From assembly GCA_964582225.1 (NCBI GenBank), contig CAZORA010000003.1, forward strand, positions 124,001 to 188,000: DNA of 64,000 bases, in the 5' to 3' direction. The notes below the pieces were generated by a model. That model saw only the letters and a list, made by a program, of their open reading frames with translations. It had not been told where the DNA came from and did not search any database. Source of the DNA: Dokdonella_A sp964582225. Its GTDB lineage: Bacteria > Pseudomonadota > Gammaproteobacteria > Xanthomonadales > Rhodanobacteraceae. Positions 1-10,738 of this stretch are shown here, one piece after another. The position numbers and the translations under genes are program-made. How positions within the stretch are numbered: the stretch's first letter is position 1; each line of letters begins with the position of its first letter.

Positions 1-161
1 TAGTCGGCGCGCAGCAGCATGCGCACGGCATGCCACTCGTCGTCCATCAGCATCTGCGAACGGAGCTGCGTCGTGCGCAGCCAAGTGCCGCCGAGCGCCG
101 CCAGGGCGAGCAGCAGAAACCACCTGCGGTCGCTCGCGGGCGCCGCGCCGACGCGCTTCAT
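1..161 (-). CDS. N-terminus of a GT39/ArnT-like membrane glycosyltransferase (cut by window edge)
   Basis: The minus strand is open from an ATG at 161 to the window edge (53 codons). The visible N-terminus has a basic start, one hydrophobic helix (about residues 13-25, rich in L and A) and then a D-D-E-W-H-A motif just outside the membrane. In GT39/ArnT/PMT-type enzymes an acidic pair in the first periplasmic loop is catalytic, and these enzymes use polyprenyl-phosphate sugars as donors; this family assignment is inference from the short stretch. The ATG overlaps the stop of the upstream GT2 gene as ATGA, so the two are probably translated together: the GT2 enzyme would make the lipid-linked sugar and this one would transfer it. 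Everything after residue 53 lies outside the window. Confidence 0.6.
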   Translation of the reverse strand, partial: MKRVGAAPASDRRWFLLLALAALGGTWLRTTQLRSQMLMDDEWHAVRMLLRAD

Positions 162-952
162 GGGCCGGACGTGGAGCGCTCGCCAGACCATGCCAGCAGG
201 CGCAGGGAGGGGTCGCGATTGAACAGCATCGGCCGCAATGCACCCCACTTCCACAGGCGATAGAGCAACGCCGTGTGCAGCACGCCCAGACCGTAAACGA
301 TCGACCGGCGGAAGTTGATCTCACTGGCCTCGGGGAAGTAGCGGGTCGGGCAGGAGATCTCGCCGACGCGAAACTCGAAGGCCAGCGCCTGCACCAGCAT
401 CTGGTTGTCGAACACGAAGTCATCGGAGTCCGCGGCCAGCGGCAGGGTTTCCAGCACCCGGCGCGAAAACGCACGGTAGCCGCTGTGAAACTCGGACAGC
501 TTGGAGCCGACCAGCAGGTTCTGCACCAGGGTCAGCGCGCGGTTGAACACATACTTGTAACGCGGCATGCCGCCGGCAATCGCGGTGTTGCCGAGAATGC
601 GCGAGCCAATCACCACATCGTAGACGTCGGAGGCGACCATCGCGGCCATCGCGGTGATCAGTCGCGGCTCGTACTGGTAGTCCGGGTGCAGCATGACCAC
701 GATGTCCGCGCCCTCGGCCAGCGCCAGCGCGTAGCAGGTCTTCTGGTTGCCGCCGTAGCCGCGATTGCACGGATGCCGGTGGGTGCGGATGCCGAGCCCT
801 TCGGCGATGGCCACCGTGGCATCGTCACTGGCATCATCGACCAACAGCACCTCATCGACGATGTCGTGTGGAATTGCCGCATGGCAGGCGGCCAGCGTCT
901 TCTCGGCGTGATAGGCCGGCATGACGACGACGATCTTCTTTCCGTGCAGCAT
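158..952 (-). CDS. Family 2 glycosyltransferase (DPM1-like, polyprenyl-phosphate sugar synthase type)
   Basis: 264 residues. The N-terminus shows the GT2 Rossmann start (KIVVVMPAYHAE), the nucleotide-binding LLVDDASDD segment and an HPDYQYEP segment in place of the classical DxD metal site. This layout is typical of dolichyl/undecaprenyl-phosphate mannose or glucose synthases that work at the inner face of the membrane. No C-terminal transmembrane pair is obvious, so it is the short soluble form. The neighbouring downstream gene (start at 161, ATGA overlap) looks like a GT39 transferase that would use the lipid-linked sugar. The sugar and final acceptor cannot be told from the sequence. Confidence 0.85.
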   Translation of the reverse strand: MLHGKKIVVVMPAYHAEKTLAACHAAIPHDIVDEVLLVDDASDDATVAIAEGLGIRTHRHPCNRGYGGNQKTCYALALAEGADIVVMLHPDYQYEPRLITAMAAMVASDVYDVVIGSRILGNTAIAGGMPRYKYVFNRALTLVQNLLVGSKLSEFHSGYRAFSRRVLETLPLAADSDDFVFDNQMLVQALAFEFRVGEISCPTRYFPEASEINFRRSIVYGLGVLHTALLYRLWKWGALRPMLFNRDPSLRLLAWSGERSTSGP

Positions 953-999
953 GGATTCGCCCGCGACAAGCTACCGAAATCAGGCGCTGCCGCCGCGCC

Positions 1000-1076
1000 T
1001 GGCGACCCCGGCAGGATTTGAACCTGCGACCTCACCCTTAGGAGGGGCGCGCTCTATCCAGCTGAGCTACGGGGCC
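1000..1076 (-). tRNA. tRNA-Arg (anticodon CCT)
   Basis: A full cloverleaf reads on the minus strand from 1076 to 1000: acceptor GGCCCCG pairs with CGGGGTC, the D arm is AGCTCAGCTGGATAGAGC, the anticodon loop is CTCCTAA (anticodon CCT, reads AGG) and the T arm is GCAGG-TTCAAAT-CCTGC. The 3' CCA is encoded. It lies downstream of csrA and tRNA-Ser, as tRNA genes do in many gammaproteobacteria. Confidence 0.95.
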
Positions 1077-1232
1077 GCGATGAACGCCGGTTCCGGCGCG
1101 ACGCCAGCGACGGCAATCACGTCGGGCAGGAGCGTCTGGATTGTAGCGGCGAAGCGGCTCGCGAGCCGGGCGCAGGCCCGGGCGCGCCACACAGGACCAG
1201 CACGCGGTGACTGATTCGCGCCAGGAAAAAGC

Positions 1233-1325
1233 TGGCGGAGAGAGAGGGATTCGAACCCTCGATAGAGTTTTTGACCCTATACTCCCTTAGCAGGGGAGCC
1301 CCTTCGGCCTCTCGGGCATCTCTCC
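1233..1325 (-). tRNA. tRNA-Ser (anticodon GCT)
   Basis: Minus-strand cloverleaf of 93 nt with a long variable arm, as expected for tRNA-Ser. The acceptor GGAGAGA pairs with TCTCTCC, the anticodon loop is CTGCTAA (anticodon GCT, reads AGC/AGT), the T loop is GGTTCGAATCC and CCA is encoded. It follows csrA on the same strand and precedes tRNA-Arg. Confidence 0.95.
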
Positions 1326-1417
1326 GAACACTCATCGACCATGCGAGCACGACCATCGCGCCCGCCGTCACCCGGTTCGACCGCGCAGGATAGCGGGCCG
1401 AGCGAATGGGGTAAAGC

Positions 1418-1633
1418 TCAGCGCGCGATGTTTCCTTCCGGCGCAACCGGCTGCTCGGTCTCCGTCGCCTGTTCGCGCTTGATGCGCTGATAGATCTCTT
1501 CACGATGCACCGCCACGTCCTTCGGTGCGTTGATGCCGATACGAACCTGATTGCCCTTGACGCCCAGCACCGTCACGGTCACGTCGTCTCCGATCATCAA
1601 GGTCTCACCAACCCGGCGAGTCAAAATCAACAT
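1418..1633 (-). CDS. csrA: CsrA/RsmA carbon storage regulator
   Basis: 71 residues beginning MLILTRRVGETLMIGDDV, the hallmark CsrA N-terminus, followed by VLGVKGNQVRIGI and the conserved VHREEIYQRI segment that carries the RNA-contacting arginine. CsrA is a homodimeric RNA-binding protein that recognises GGA in hairpin loops and controls translation and stability of many mRNAs. The C-terminal tail after KRE is variable, as usual. A GGAG ribosome-binding site lies about 8 nt before the ATG. It is downstream of alaS and upstream of tRNA-Ser, the standard gammaproteobacterial arrangement. A candidate antagonist sRNA lies at 9591-9770. Confidence 0.97.
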   Translation of the reverse strand: MLILTRRVGETLMIGDDVTVTVLGVKGNQVRIGINAPKDVAVHREEIYQRIKREQATETEQPVAPEGNIAR

Positions 1634-1998
1634 AAACTGCTCTCCGCGACACTCTGTTAACCGGCGCGCGCCGACGCAGGCGCCGGCGTGGCACTCGGTG
1701 ATTCTGCGACGTAGGTTTCACGCTACGACCGGTCGAGGCCAACAGCCCGCGTCCGCCCCCTGATACCCCGACTCCGCTGCCGATTTCCTGTCGCCGTCAT
1801 TCCAGCATCCGGATCGCCGGGTGGGGCGTGATACTAGCGAACGCATCCTGCCTGCGCAATGAACGAAACCACAGAAACGAGCACGGACCCGCTGCCGATC
1901 CTGCCGCCGCAGCGCCAGCCTCCCCAGGTTCGAATGGAGCGCGCGCAAACTGCCAGAGTCGCTCGCGCGATGAACGCTCGCGCCGATCGCACCAGGCC
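1634..1998. other. Intergenic region between alaS and csrA
   Basis: 365 bp with no convincing gene on either strand; the short open frames here lack ribosome-binding sites and family features. It presumably carries a csrA promoter and a long leader, as csrA often has its own promoters, but I could not pick a -35/-10 pair with confidence. Confidence 0.5.
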
Positions 1999-4635
<2,637 letters not shown>

Positions 4636-4708
4636 GACGGGGAAGCCAGACGGACGAATCGCCCACATTGGGATTTCGTGCGGCAAAAGACAAGCGCCTG
4701 CGGCAGGA

Positions 4709-5179
4709 TCAGCGTTCGGCGCCGATCGTCGCCCGAGTGAGCGCCCGCACGGTGGCGGGATCGAAGCCGCGGCGCAGCAGGAAGGCGGCTCGTTTGGCGC
4801 GCCCGGCCGGTTCCGTCAGTGCTGCACCGCAGCGACGCGCCAAGGCGGCGGTGGCGACCGCCTCCCAGTCCGCTGCGAGCGCCCCGAGCGCAGCACGAAT
4901 ATCTTCGTCGACAACCCCGCGAGCGACCAGCTCCGCCTCGATGCGGCGCGGCCCGTAACCCTGCGCGAGGCGCTCGCGCGCCAGGCTCTCCGCGTAGCGC
5001 CGATTGCTCAGGGCGCCTTCCGCCGCCAGCTGGGCCAGCGTGCGCTCGACTTCGGCAACGCCAAAGCCACGCGCGCCAAGCTTAGCGCCGAGCTCCCGCG
5101 CAGAATGTTCGCGCCGGGCCAGCAGGCCGAGTGCCCGCGCGTAAGCGTCGCGCCCCCCAATTGGGCGAGCGCGCTTCAC
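4709..5179 (-). CDS. recX: RecX, regulator of RecA
   Basis: 156 residues from a GTG at 5179, chosen because a GGAGG ribosome-binding site lies about 6 nt upstream; an ATG 45 nt earlier has no such signal. The protein is arginine- and alanine-rich and made of repeated three-helix units (for example RDAYARALGLLARREHSARELGAKL and SNRRYAESLARERLAQGYGPRRI in parts), the RecX pattern. RecX caps RecA filaments and limits recombinase activity. It is directly downstream of recA and upstream of alaS, as in E. coli. Confidence 0.93.
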   Translation of the reverse strand: MKRARPIGGRDAYARALGLLARREHSARELGAKLGARGFGVAEVERTLAQLAAEGALSNRRYAESLARERLAQGYGPRRIEAELVARGVVDEDIRAALGALAADWEAVATAALARRCGAALTEPAGRAKRAAFLLRRGFDPATVRALTRATIGAER

Positions 5180-5280
5180 GGGCGACCTCCGAGGATGCCG
5201 GCGGGCGAGGATGAAATGCGCCACGCCAGCGCGCGCACCCGACCACGACCACGGTGGACGGGCGACTCCCGCACCGCGTC

Positions 5281-6321
<1,041 letters not shown>

Positions 6322-6399
6322 TGCGGAGTCCTCGATGGTGAGCGCGGCCAGCATGCCGCAACGGCGTCTCACAAACCGAGACACCAAAGGCAGGTTCGA

Positions 6400-6405
6400 A
6401 TTATC
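6400..6405 (-). promoter_or_regulatory. Possible recA -10 element
   Basis: On the minus strand, 79 nt before the recA ATG, GTGGGATAAT offers a plausible -10 (GATAAT). No good -35 hexamer lies 16-18 nt upstream (TGGCTC at best). No E. coli-type or GAAC-N4-GTTC LexA operator overlaps it. Confidence 0.3.
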
Positions 6406-6442
6406 CCACAGCGCCCGCAGCGAGCCAGCGGAGAACGCCCCT

Positions 6443-6988
6443 TCAATCCGTAAGAATTCGCCGCAGGCCCTCGAGCGCCGCCGCCACGGCCAGCCTGCGT
6501 ACAGCATCGCGCTCGCCAGCGAAGTTGAAGCACTCCGCGCGGGCCTCGCCGCCCCTGCGCTGCCAGCCGATCCAAACCGTGCCGACCGGCTTGCCGAGGC
6601 TGCCGCCGCCAGGGCCGGCAATTCCTGTCACTGCCACCGCGACGCTCCCGCCGAGGCGGGCGAGCGCGCCGGAGACCATCTCGATCACTGTCTCCCGGCT
6701 CACCGCGCCGCTGCGCCCCAAGGTCTGCGGCCGCACGCCGAGCAGGGCTTCCTTGGCGCGATTGCTGTAGCTCACCGCGCTGCACTCGAACCAGGCAGAG
6801 CTACCCGGCAGGTCGGTCAGGACCTTCGCGATCCAGCCACCGGTACAGGATTCTGCGGTGACCAGAGTCTGGCCGCGCGCTCCCAGGCGCTCCGCTACGC
6901 CGCGCGCGAGGCGATCCAACGCGGCCTCATCGGGAATGCTTGTGGCTTCGGACACCGCGAGCTCCGACAACGACAGAGCCCACAGCAT
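6443..6988 (-). CDS. pncC: Nicotinamide-nucleotide amidohydrolase (CinA C-terminal domain type)
   Basis: 181 residues, the stand-alone CinA C-terminal domain size. Conserved blocks are LVTAESCTGG near residue 45, the FxCSAVSYSNRAKEALLGV block, GAVSRETVIEM and VAVTGIAGPGGG. The enzyme deamidates nicotinamide mononucleotide to nicotinate mononucleotide in the pyridine nucleotide salvage cycle. It sits immediately upstream of recA on the same strand, as pncC does in E. coli, and 14 bp downstream of the cardiolipin synthase stop, so it may be cotranscribed with it. The start is taken at 6988; a GTG 33 nt downstream is an alternative because neither has a strong ribosome-binding site. Confidence 0.93.
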   Translation of the reverse strand: MLWALSLSELAVSEATSIPDEAALDRLARGVAERLGARGQTLVTAESCTGGWIAKVLTDLPGSSAWFECSAVSYSNRAKEALLGVRPQTLGRSGAVSRETVIEMVSGALARLGGSVAVAVTGIAGPGGGSLGKPVGTVWIGWQRRGGEARAECFNFAGERDAVRRLAVAAALEGLRRILTD

Positions 6989-7002
6989 AGCGCCACGAGC
7001 TG

Positions 7003-8388
7003 CTACAGAATCGGATCGAACAGCCGCGCCACGTGCATCAGCGCGCGCTGTACGTAGCCCGCCCCGTCATACTCCCGCTGGTCAAGTTCGCGCGCCTGGG
7101 CGAAATCGGCCTCGAGCATCAACGCCACTTCGCCGGCAAAGGCGCGATCGACGTTCAGCGCGGAAATCTCGAAGTTGAGCCGAAACGAGCGGCTGTCCAG
7201 ATTCATGCTGCCGACCAGCGCGGTGTCGGAATCGACCAACAGCACCTTCTGGTGGAGAAAGCCGGGTTGGTAGCGAAACACGCGAATCCCCGCACGCACT
7301 GCTTCACGCGCGTGCAGGCTCGAAGACAGGAACACCGTGCGATGATCCGGCCGCGCGGGAATCAGCACGCGCACGTCCACTCCGCGCCAGACCGCGAGCC
7401 GCAGCGCCGAGGCCACCGCCTGGTCGGGCACGAAGTATGGCGTCGTCAGCCACAGGCGCTCGCGCGCGACGTCGATCAAATGCACGAAAAGCAGCGAGCA
7501 ACTCTCCTGGCGATCCGCCGGACCTGTTGCAGCAATCAGACTGCTGGCGCTGCCCCGTCCCGCCACAGGCGCGCCGAAAGTCAGCTCGGCGTCGGTGATC
7601 GAACGCCAGTCGGCGGCAAAGGCAGCCTGCAAGTCAGCTACCGCCGGTCCCCGCAGCTCGAGATGAGTGTCTCGCCAAGGAGCCAGCGGCGGCTTGCGCC
7701 CGAGGTACTCGTCGCCGACATTGAGCCCGCCGACGAAGCCGCAGGCGCCATCCACGACGACGATCTTGCGATGGTTGCGGAAGTTGACCTGCAGCCGGTT
7801 GATCCAGCTGCGGGTGGCGAAGGCATGCACCTCGACAGCACCCTCACGCAGCGTTTCCACCCAGCTTCGAGGCAAATCGTGGCTGCCGATGCCGTCGTAA
7901 AGCACGCGCACGCAAACGCCTGCTGCCGCGCGCTCGAGAAGGGCTTGCTGCACCTGCCGCCCGATCGCGTCGTCATGTACCACGAAGAACTGCAGCAGCA
8001 CGTAGCTTCGAGCCCGCGAGATCGCATCGAGGATCGCAGCGAAGGTCGCCTCGCCGTTGATCAGCAGGCGCAGTTCTTGACCGCGGCGAAAATGCGTGCC
8101 GAGCATGGCGGCGACGGTCGCATGGCGAGCGCAGGCCGGGTCGCTCAGCCCTGCCTCATCCGGCCGAGCCCGCGCCGCGCGCTCGAGACGCGGCGCAGGG
8201 TAGCCCCGAAAATGCCGGCGGCCGAGAAACAGCCAGGGCAGCAAGGTAAGGTAGGGCACGAAGACCAGACCCAGCACCCAGGCCACAGCGCCCTGCGCAG
8301 TGCGCGTGTGCACCATCGCCTGCACTGCGGCGGCCATGCCGGCAAGATGCAGTGCAAACGCCGCCAGGGCGAGCAGCACCGCCGTCAC
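7003..8388 (-). CDS. cls: Cardiolipin synthase (two HKD motifs)
   Basis: 461 residues from a GTG at 8388. Two hydrophobic N-terminal helices (about residues 3-22 and 34-54) are followed by two phospholipase D domains. The first HKD motif is NHRKIVVVD with GGLNVGDEYLG, the second is LHQKVLLVD with GSMNLDSRSF. Bacterial cardiolipin synthases of this type condense two phosphatidylglycerol molecules, or PG and PE, at the inner membrane. The gene is divergent from the ChaC-like gene and is followed closely by pncC. The length and two N-terminal helices fit ClsA better than the soluble ClsB, but the exact paralogue is not certain. Confidence 0.9.
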   Translation of the reverse strand: MTAVLLALAAFALHLAGMAAAVQAMVHTRTAQGAVAWVLGLVFVPYLTLLPWLFLGRRHFRGYPAPRLERAARARPDEAGLSDPACARHATVAAMLGTHFRRGQELRLLINGEATFAAILDAISRARSYVLLQFFVVHDDAIGRQVQQALLERAAAGVCVRVLYDGIGSHDLPRSWVETLREGAVEVHAFATRSWINRLQVNFRNHRKIVVVDGACGFVGGLNVGDEYLGRKPPLAPWRDTHLELRGPAVADLQAAFAADWRSITDAELTFGAPVAGRGSASSLIAATGPADRQESCSLLFVHLIDVARERLWLTTPYFVPDQAVASALRLAVWRGVDVRVLIPARPDHRTVFLSSSLHAREAVRAGIRVFRYQPGFLHQKVLLVDSDTALVGSMNLDSRSFRLNFEISALNVDRAFAGEVALMLEADFAQARELDQREYDGAGYVQRALMHVARLFDPIL

Positions 8389-8510
8389 GGAGCATCCCGT
8401 CGAAGACTTGTCGGCTGCCGCATGGCTCGGTCATCCGCTGCTGAAGAGCGTCATTATGATGAACACCGCTTCGCCAGCGCTGTCCATGGTCGAGTTCAAC
8501 TTCCATCGCA

Positions 8511-9164
8511 ATGAACATCCGACCCAATAGTGCCCCGCGCCGAGACCGGTCCTCAGCGACCCTCGACACGACCGCACGGAACCGCCTGCGCCAGGATTTT
8601 CGTGGAGAAACAAGCGTCTGGCTGTTTGGCTATGGGTCGCTGATCTACAAGGTCGATTTCCCCTGGCTCGAGCGGCGTCCGGCCAAAGTCGAGGGTTGGG
8701 CGCGACGCCTGTGGCAGGGTTCGCAGGATCACCGCGGCACGCCGGCTCACCCCGGACGCGTCGCGACGCTGGTTCCGACACCCGGCGCGCACTGCATCGG
8801 CGTGGCCTGGCGCGTCGCCCCAGCTACCTTCGAGCAGCTCGACCATCGGGAGAAAAACGGCTACCTGCGCCACCGAGCCGAACTGCACTTCCCGAATGGA
8901 TCGAGCGCGGCAGGCATCGTCTACGTCGCCGACGCCAGAAACGTCGCCTGGCTCGGTCCGGCGCCGCTCGAGCAGATTGCGAAACACGTCGCCGACTCGC
9001 ACGGTCCAAGCGGGAGCAACCGCGATTACGTGCTGAAGCTTGCCGCAGCGCTGCGCGAACTCGGCGCCGACGATCCCCACGTATTCGCGGTCGAAGCCGC
9101 GCTGCGCCGACTCGACGAGGATTCCAACGATGGAACCCTGAGCGCCGCTGCACGCGCGCGCTGA
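8511..9164 (+). CDS. ChaC-like gamma-glutamylcyclotransferase
   Basis: 217 residues. After an unconserved basic N-terminus of about 34 residues comes VWLFGYGSLIYKVDF, the substrate-binding YGSL motif of the gamma-glutamylcyclotransferase fold. The catalytic glutamate is Glu114 in DHREKNGY, the ChaC signature. ChaC enzymes act on glutathione in the cytosol, releasing 5-oxoproline and Cys-Gly. The true start may lie nearer the conserved part (within the first 35 codons). The window also encodes glutathione reductase, but far away. Downstream (9165-9590) there is no gene, only REP-like hairpins. Confidence 0.88.
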   Translation: MNIRPNSAPRRDRSSATLDTTARNRLRQDFRGETSVWLFGYGSLIYKVDFPWLERRPAKVEGWARRLWQGSQDHRGTPAHPGRVATLVPTPGAHCIGVAWRVAPATFEQLDHREKNGYLRHRAELHFPNGSSAAGIVYVADARNVAWLGPAPLEQIAKHVADSHGPSGSNRDYVLKLAAALRELGADDPHVFAVEAALRRLDEDSNDGTLSAAARAR

Positions 9165-9381
9165 ACCGCAATGGGCTCGTCCCAGAGCAAATCCGCATGA
9201 CGAATTTCTGGATCGGGATGTGCCGATCCTCCCGTTTTCACGTAGAGCTGGAAATGCCACAGTGCCCGACATTCCTGCAGATTCAAACCTTGGAGACGGT
9301 GGCGCGACCCACCCCATTACGAAAGGTACAGCGCGGTATCTGCCGAAGGCGCTCAGGGAGTATCTGAACAAGTCGACATTT

Positions 9382-9470
9382 GCTCGTCACTCCCGCGAAG
9401 GCGGGAGTCCAGCGCCTTTGATTCCAAGGACTTGAAGTCGCCGGATGCCCGCCTTCGCGGGCATGGCGGG
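9382..9470. repeat. Inverted pair of REP-like hairpins
   Basis: Two facing hairpins: 9389-9408 (ACTCCCGC, loop GAAG, GCGGGAGT) and 9445-9464 (ATGCCCGC, loop CTTC, GCGGGCAT), the second in mirror orientation. The same CCCGC-GAAG-GCGGG core recurs at 16159-16178 and, mirrored, at 16215-16232. This is the arrangement of REP/BIME elements moved by RAYT transposases. The rest of 9165-9590 holds nothing I can identify. Confidence 0.85.
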
Positions 9471-9590
9471 CTCGTTCAGGCATTCCTTGGCTGCGGTGGG
9501 TGCGTAGAACGCCGCCGGCGTGAACCGGCGCTGCCTGCAGGCTGCGATCTCACAACCGGCGTGTTCACGCAAGGCGCGCCGGGCGCACAC

Positions 9591-9618
9591 AAAAAAGGCC
9601 CTCGTGCGGGACGAGGGC
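9591..9618 (-). terminator. Intrinsic terminator of the candidate sRNA
   Basis: Minus strand: GCCCTCGT, loop CCCGC, ACGAGGGC, then C and six T residues. The 8-bp perfect stem plus U-tract is a textbook Rho-independent terminator. It could also serve readthrough from prmC. Confidence 0.9.
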
Positions 9619-9770
9619 GAAGCGCTTTGTCGAGAGGAGCCATCCTGGCGGCCATCCCTGGCCCTTCTTCCCTCCGGCGTCGCCCGTCCTGGCGACGCAC
9701 AGGTTCGGCCCTGTCCGGGGGCCGAGCGCGACGCTCACGCGTGGCGCTTGAGCGTCCATCCCTGGCTACA
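9591..9770 (-). ncRNA. Candidate CsrB/RsmZ-type CsrA-sequestering sRNA
   Basis: Read on the minus strand. Five GGA-in-loop elements occur in order: CC-AGGGAT-GG at 9765-9756; TCGGCCC-CCGGACA-GGGCCGA at 9725-9705; GCGTCGCC-AGGACG-GGCGACGC at 9698-9677 (8 perfect pairs); GGCC-AGGGAT-GGCC at 9663-9650; GCC-AGGAT-GGC at 9649-9639. An 8-bp GGA-free hairpin lies at 9756-9730 and a single-stranded GGAGGGAAGAAGG at about 9674-9662. An intrinsic terminator closes the RNA at 9591-9618. CsrA/RsmA binds GGA presented in hairpin loops, and CsrB-family RNAs repeat CAGGA(U/C)G; both forms are seen here. The 5' end is uncertain (somewhere between about 9770 and 9840). There is no coding frame with family features on this strand. 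Confidence 0.72.
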
Positions 9771-9874
9771 TCGGCGCCCTTCCGTTGGCGACCGCAGATA
9801 CAGAATGCCGTCGAAGGACGCACTTTTCCGTGGCCCACGCGACGAGGTGGCCTGTGCATAGCGCACGTCAAAAT

Positions 9875-9890
9875 CGTGAATTGGATCACG
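9875..9890. promoter_or_regulatory. CRP/Clp-like palindrome upstream of the candidate sRNA
   Basis: CGTGA-N6-TCACG, a perfect 16-bp palindrome matching the CRP core GTGA-N6-TCAC. It lies 24 bp beyond the prmC end and upstream of the sRNA on the minus strand; a TTGACG hexamer (9871-9866) follows immediately. Xanthomonadales use the CRP homologue Clp, which recognises nearly the same site. Binding is inference. Confidence 0.45.
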
Positions 9891-9913
9891 CTTTCAGGGA
9901 ATTGCTGCGGGAC

Positions 9914-10738
9914 TCAGGCGCTGCGACCGCCGCTCACGCGCTCGCGGCCTTCTAGGTCGGGCACGCTCAGCACGTCGAGGTAACCTCCGCGAAACAGGAG
10001 CTCACGCACCGCCGGTCCTTGTTGCCAGCCGTGCTCGAGCAGCAGCCAGCCGCCCGGATCGAGGTGCGCGCGCGCGCCCTCGATGATCGTGCAAATCGCC
10101 TCGAGCCCATCGCAGCCGGCAGCGAGAGCGGCGCGCGGCTCAAAGCGCAGATCGCCCTGCTCGAGGTGTGGATCGCCTTCCGCGATATAGGGCGGGTTGG
10201 AGACGATCATGGCGAAGCGCGCCGCAATCAGCGCCTCGCACCAGTTTCCCTGAGCGAAACGCAGGTTGGCGACGCGCAGGCGCGCGGCGTTGCGGCGCGC
10301 GACGGCCAGCGCTTCGCGGCTCACGTCGGTGGCCAGCAGCGAGGCCAGCGGACGTTCCCGAGCCAAAGCCAGCGCGACCGCGCCGCAGCCGGTGCCCAAG
10401 TCGGTCACCGCGAGCGGCCGGTCGGCTGGCAGTCGCTCCAGCGCCAGCTCGACCAGGAGTTCGGTCTCGACCCGTGGAATCAGCACCGCGGGCGAGACTT
10501 CAAGATCGAGCGACCAGAAGCCGCGTGAGCCAGTCAGATAGGCGACCGGCCGGCCCGCCTCGCGCGCAGCGACGAACTCTCGAAACATCGCTGTCGCGGT
10601 CGGCTCGACCACGTCATCGGCGTGTGCGAACAGCCAGGCGCTCGAGCAGCCGAGGACGTGCTGCAGCAGCGCTGCCGCGTCGGCGCGGTCGATGCGCCCG
10701 CAGCCCTCGGCCAGCAGGCCGCAGACGGTCCCCGTCAT
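9914..10738 (-). CDS. prmC: Release factor glutamine N5-methyltransferase PrmC/HemK
   Basis: 274 residues. An N-terminal helical domain (to about residue 75) is followed by the SAM-binding Rossmann fold with DLGTGCGA (113-120) and the catalytic NPPY at 181-184. PRVETELLV near residue 88 is a further family signature. PrmC methylates the GGQ glutamine of RF1 and RF2 in the cytoplasm, which speeds translation termination. Its start overlaps the end of the upstream 1375-residue gene by four bases (ATGA). In most bacteria prmC follows prfA; that is not the case here. Confidence 0.93.
   Translation of the reverse strand: MTGTVCGLLAEGCGRIDRADAAALLQHVLGCSSAWLFAHADDVVEPTATAMFREFVAAREAGRPVAYLTGSRGFWSLDLEVSPAVLIPRVETELLVELALERLPADRPLAVTDLGTGCGAVALALARERPLASLLATDVSREALAVARRNAARLRVANLRFAQGNWCEALIAARFAMIVSNPPYIAEGDPHLEQGDLRFEPRAALAAGCDGLEAICTIIEGARAHLDPGGWLLLEHGWQQGPAVRELLFRGGYLDVLSVPDLEGRERVSGGRSA

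Noticed and set aside
6322..6442. LexA operator upstream of recA
   Set aside because: No CTG-N10-CAG or GAAC-N4-GTTC palindrome found.
9476..9889. 137-codon minus-strand open frame in the prmC downstream gap
   Set aside because: It overlaps the structured sRNA and its terminator, has no ribosome-binding site and no similarity pattern.
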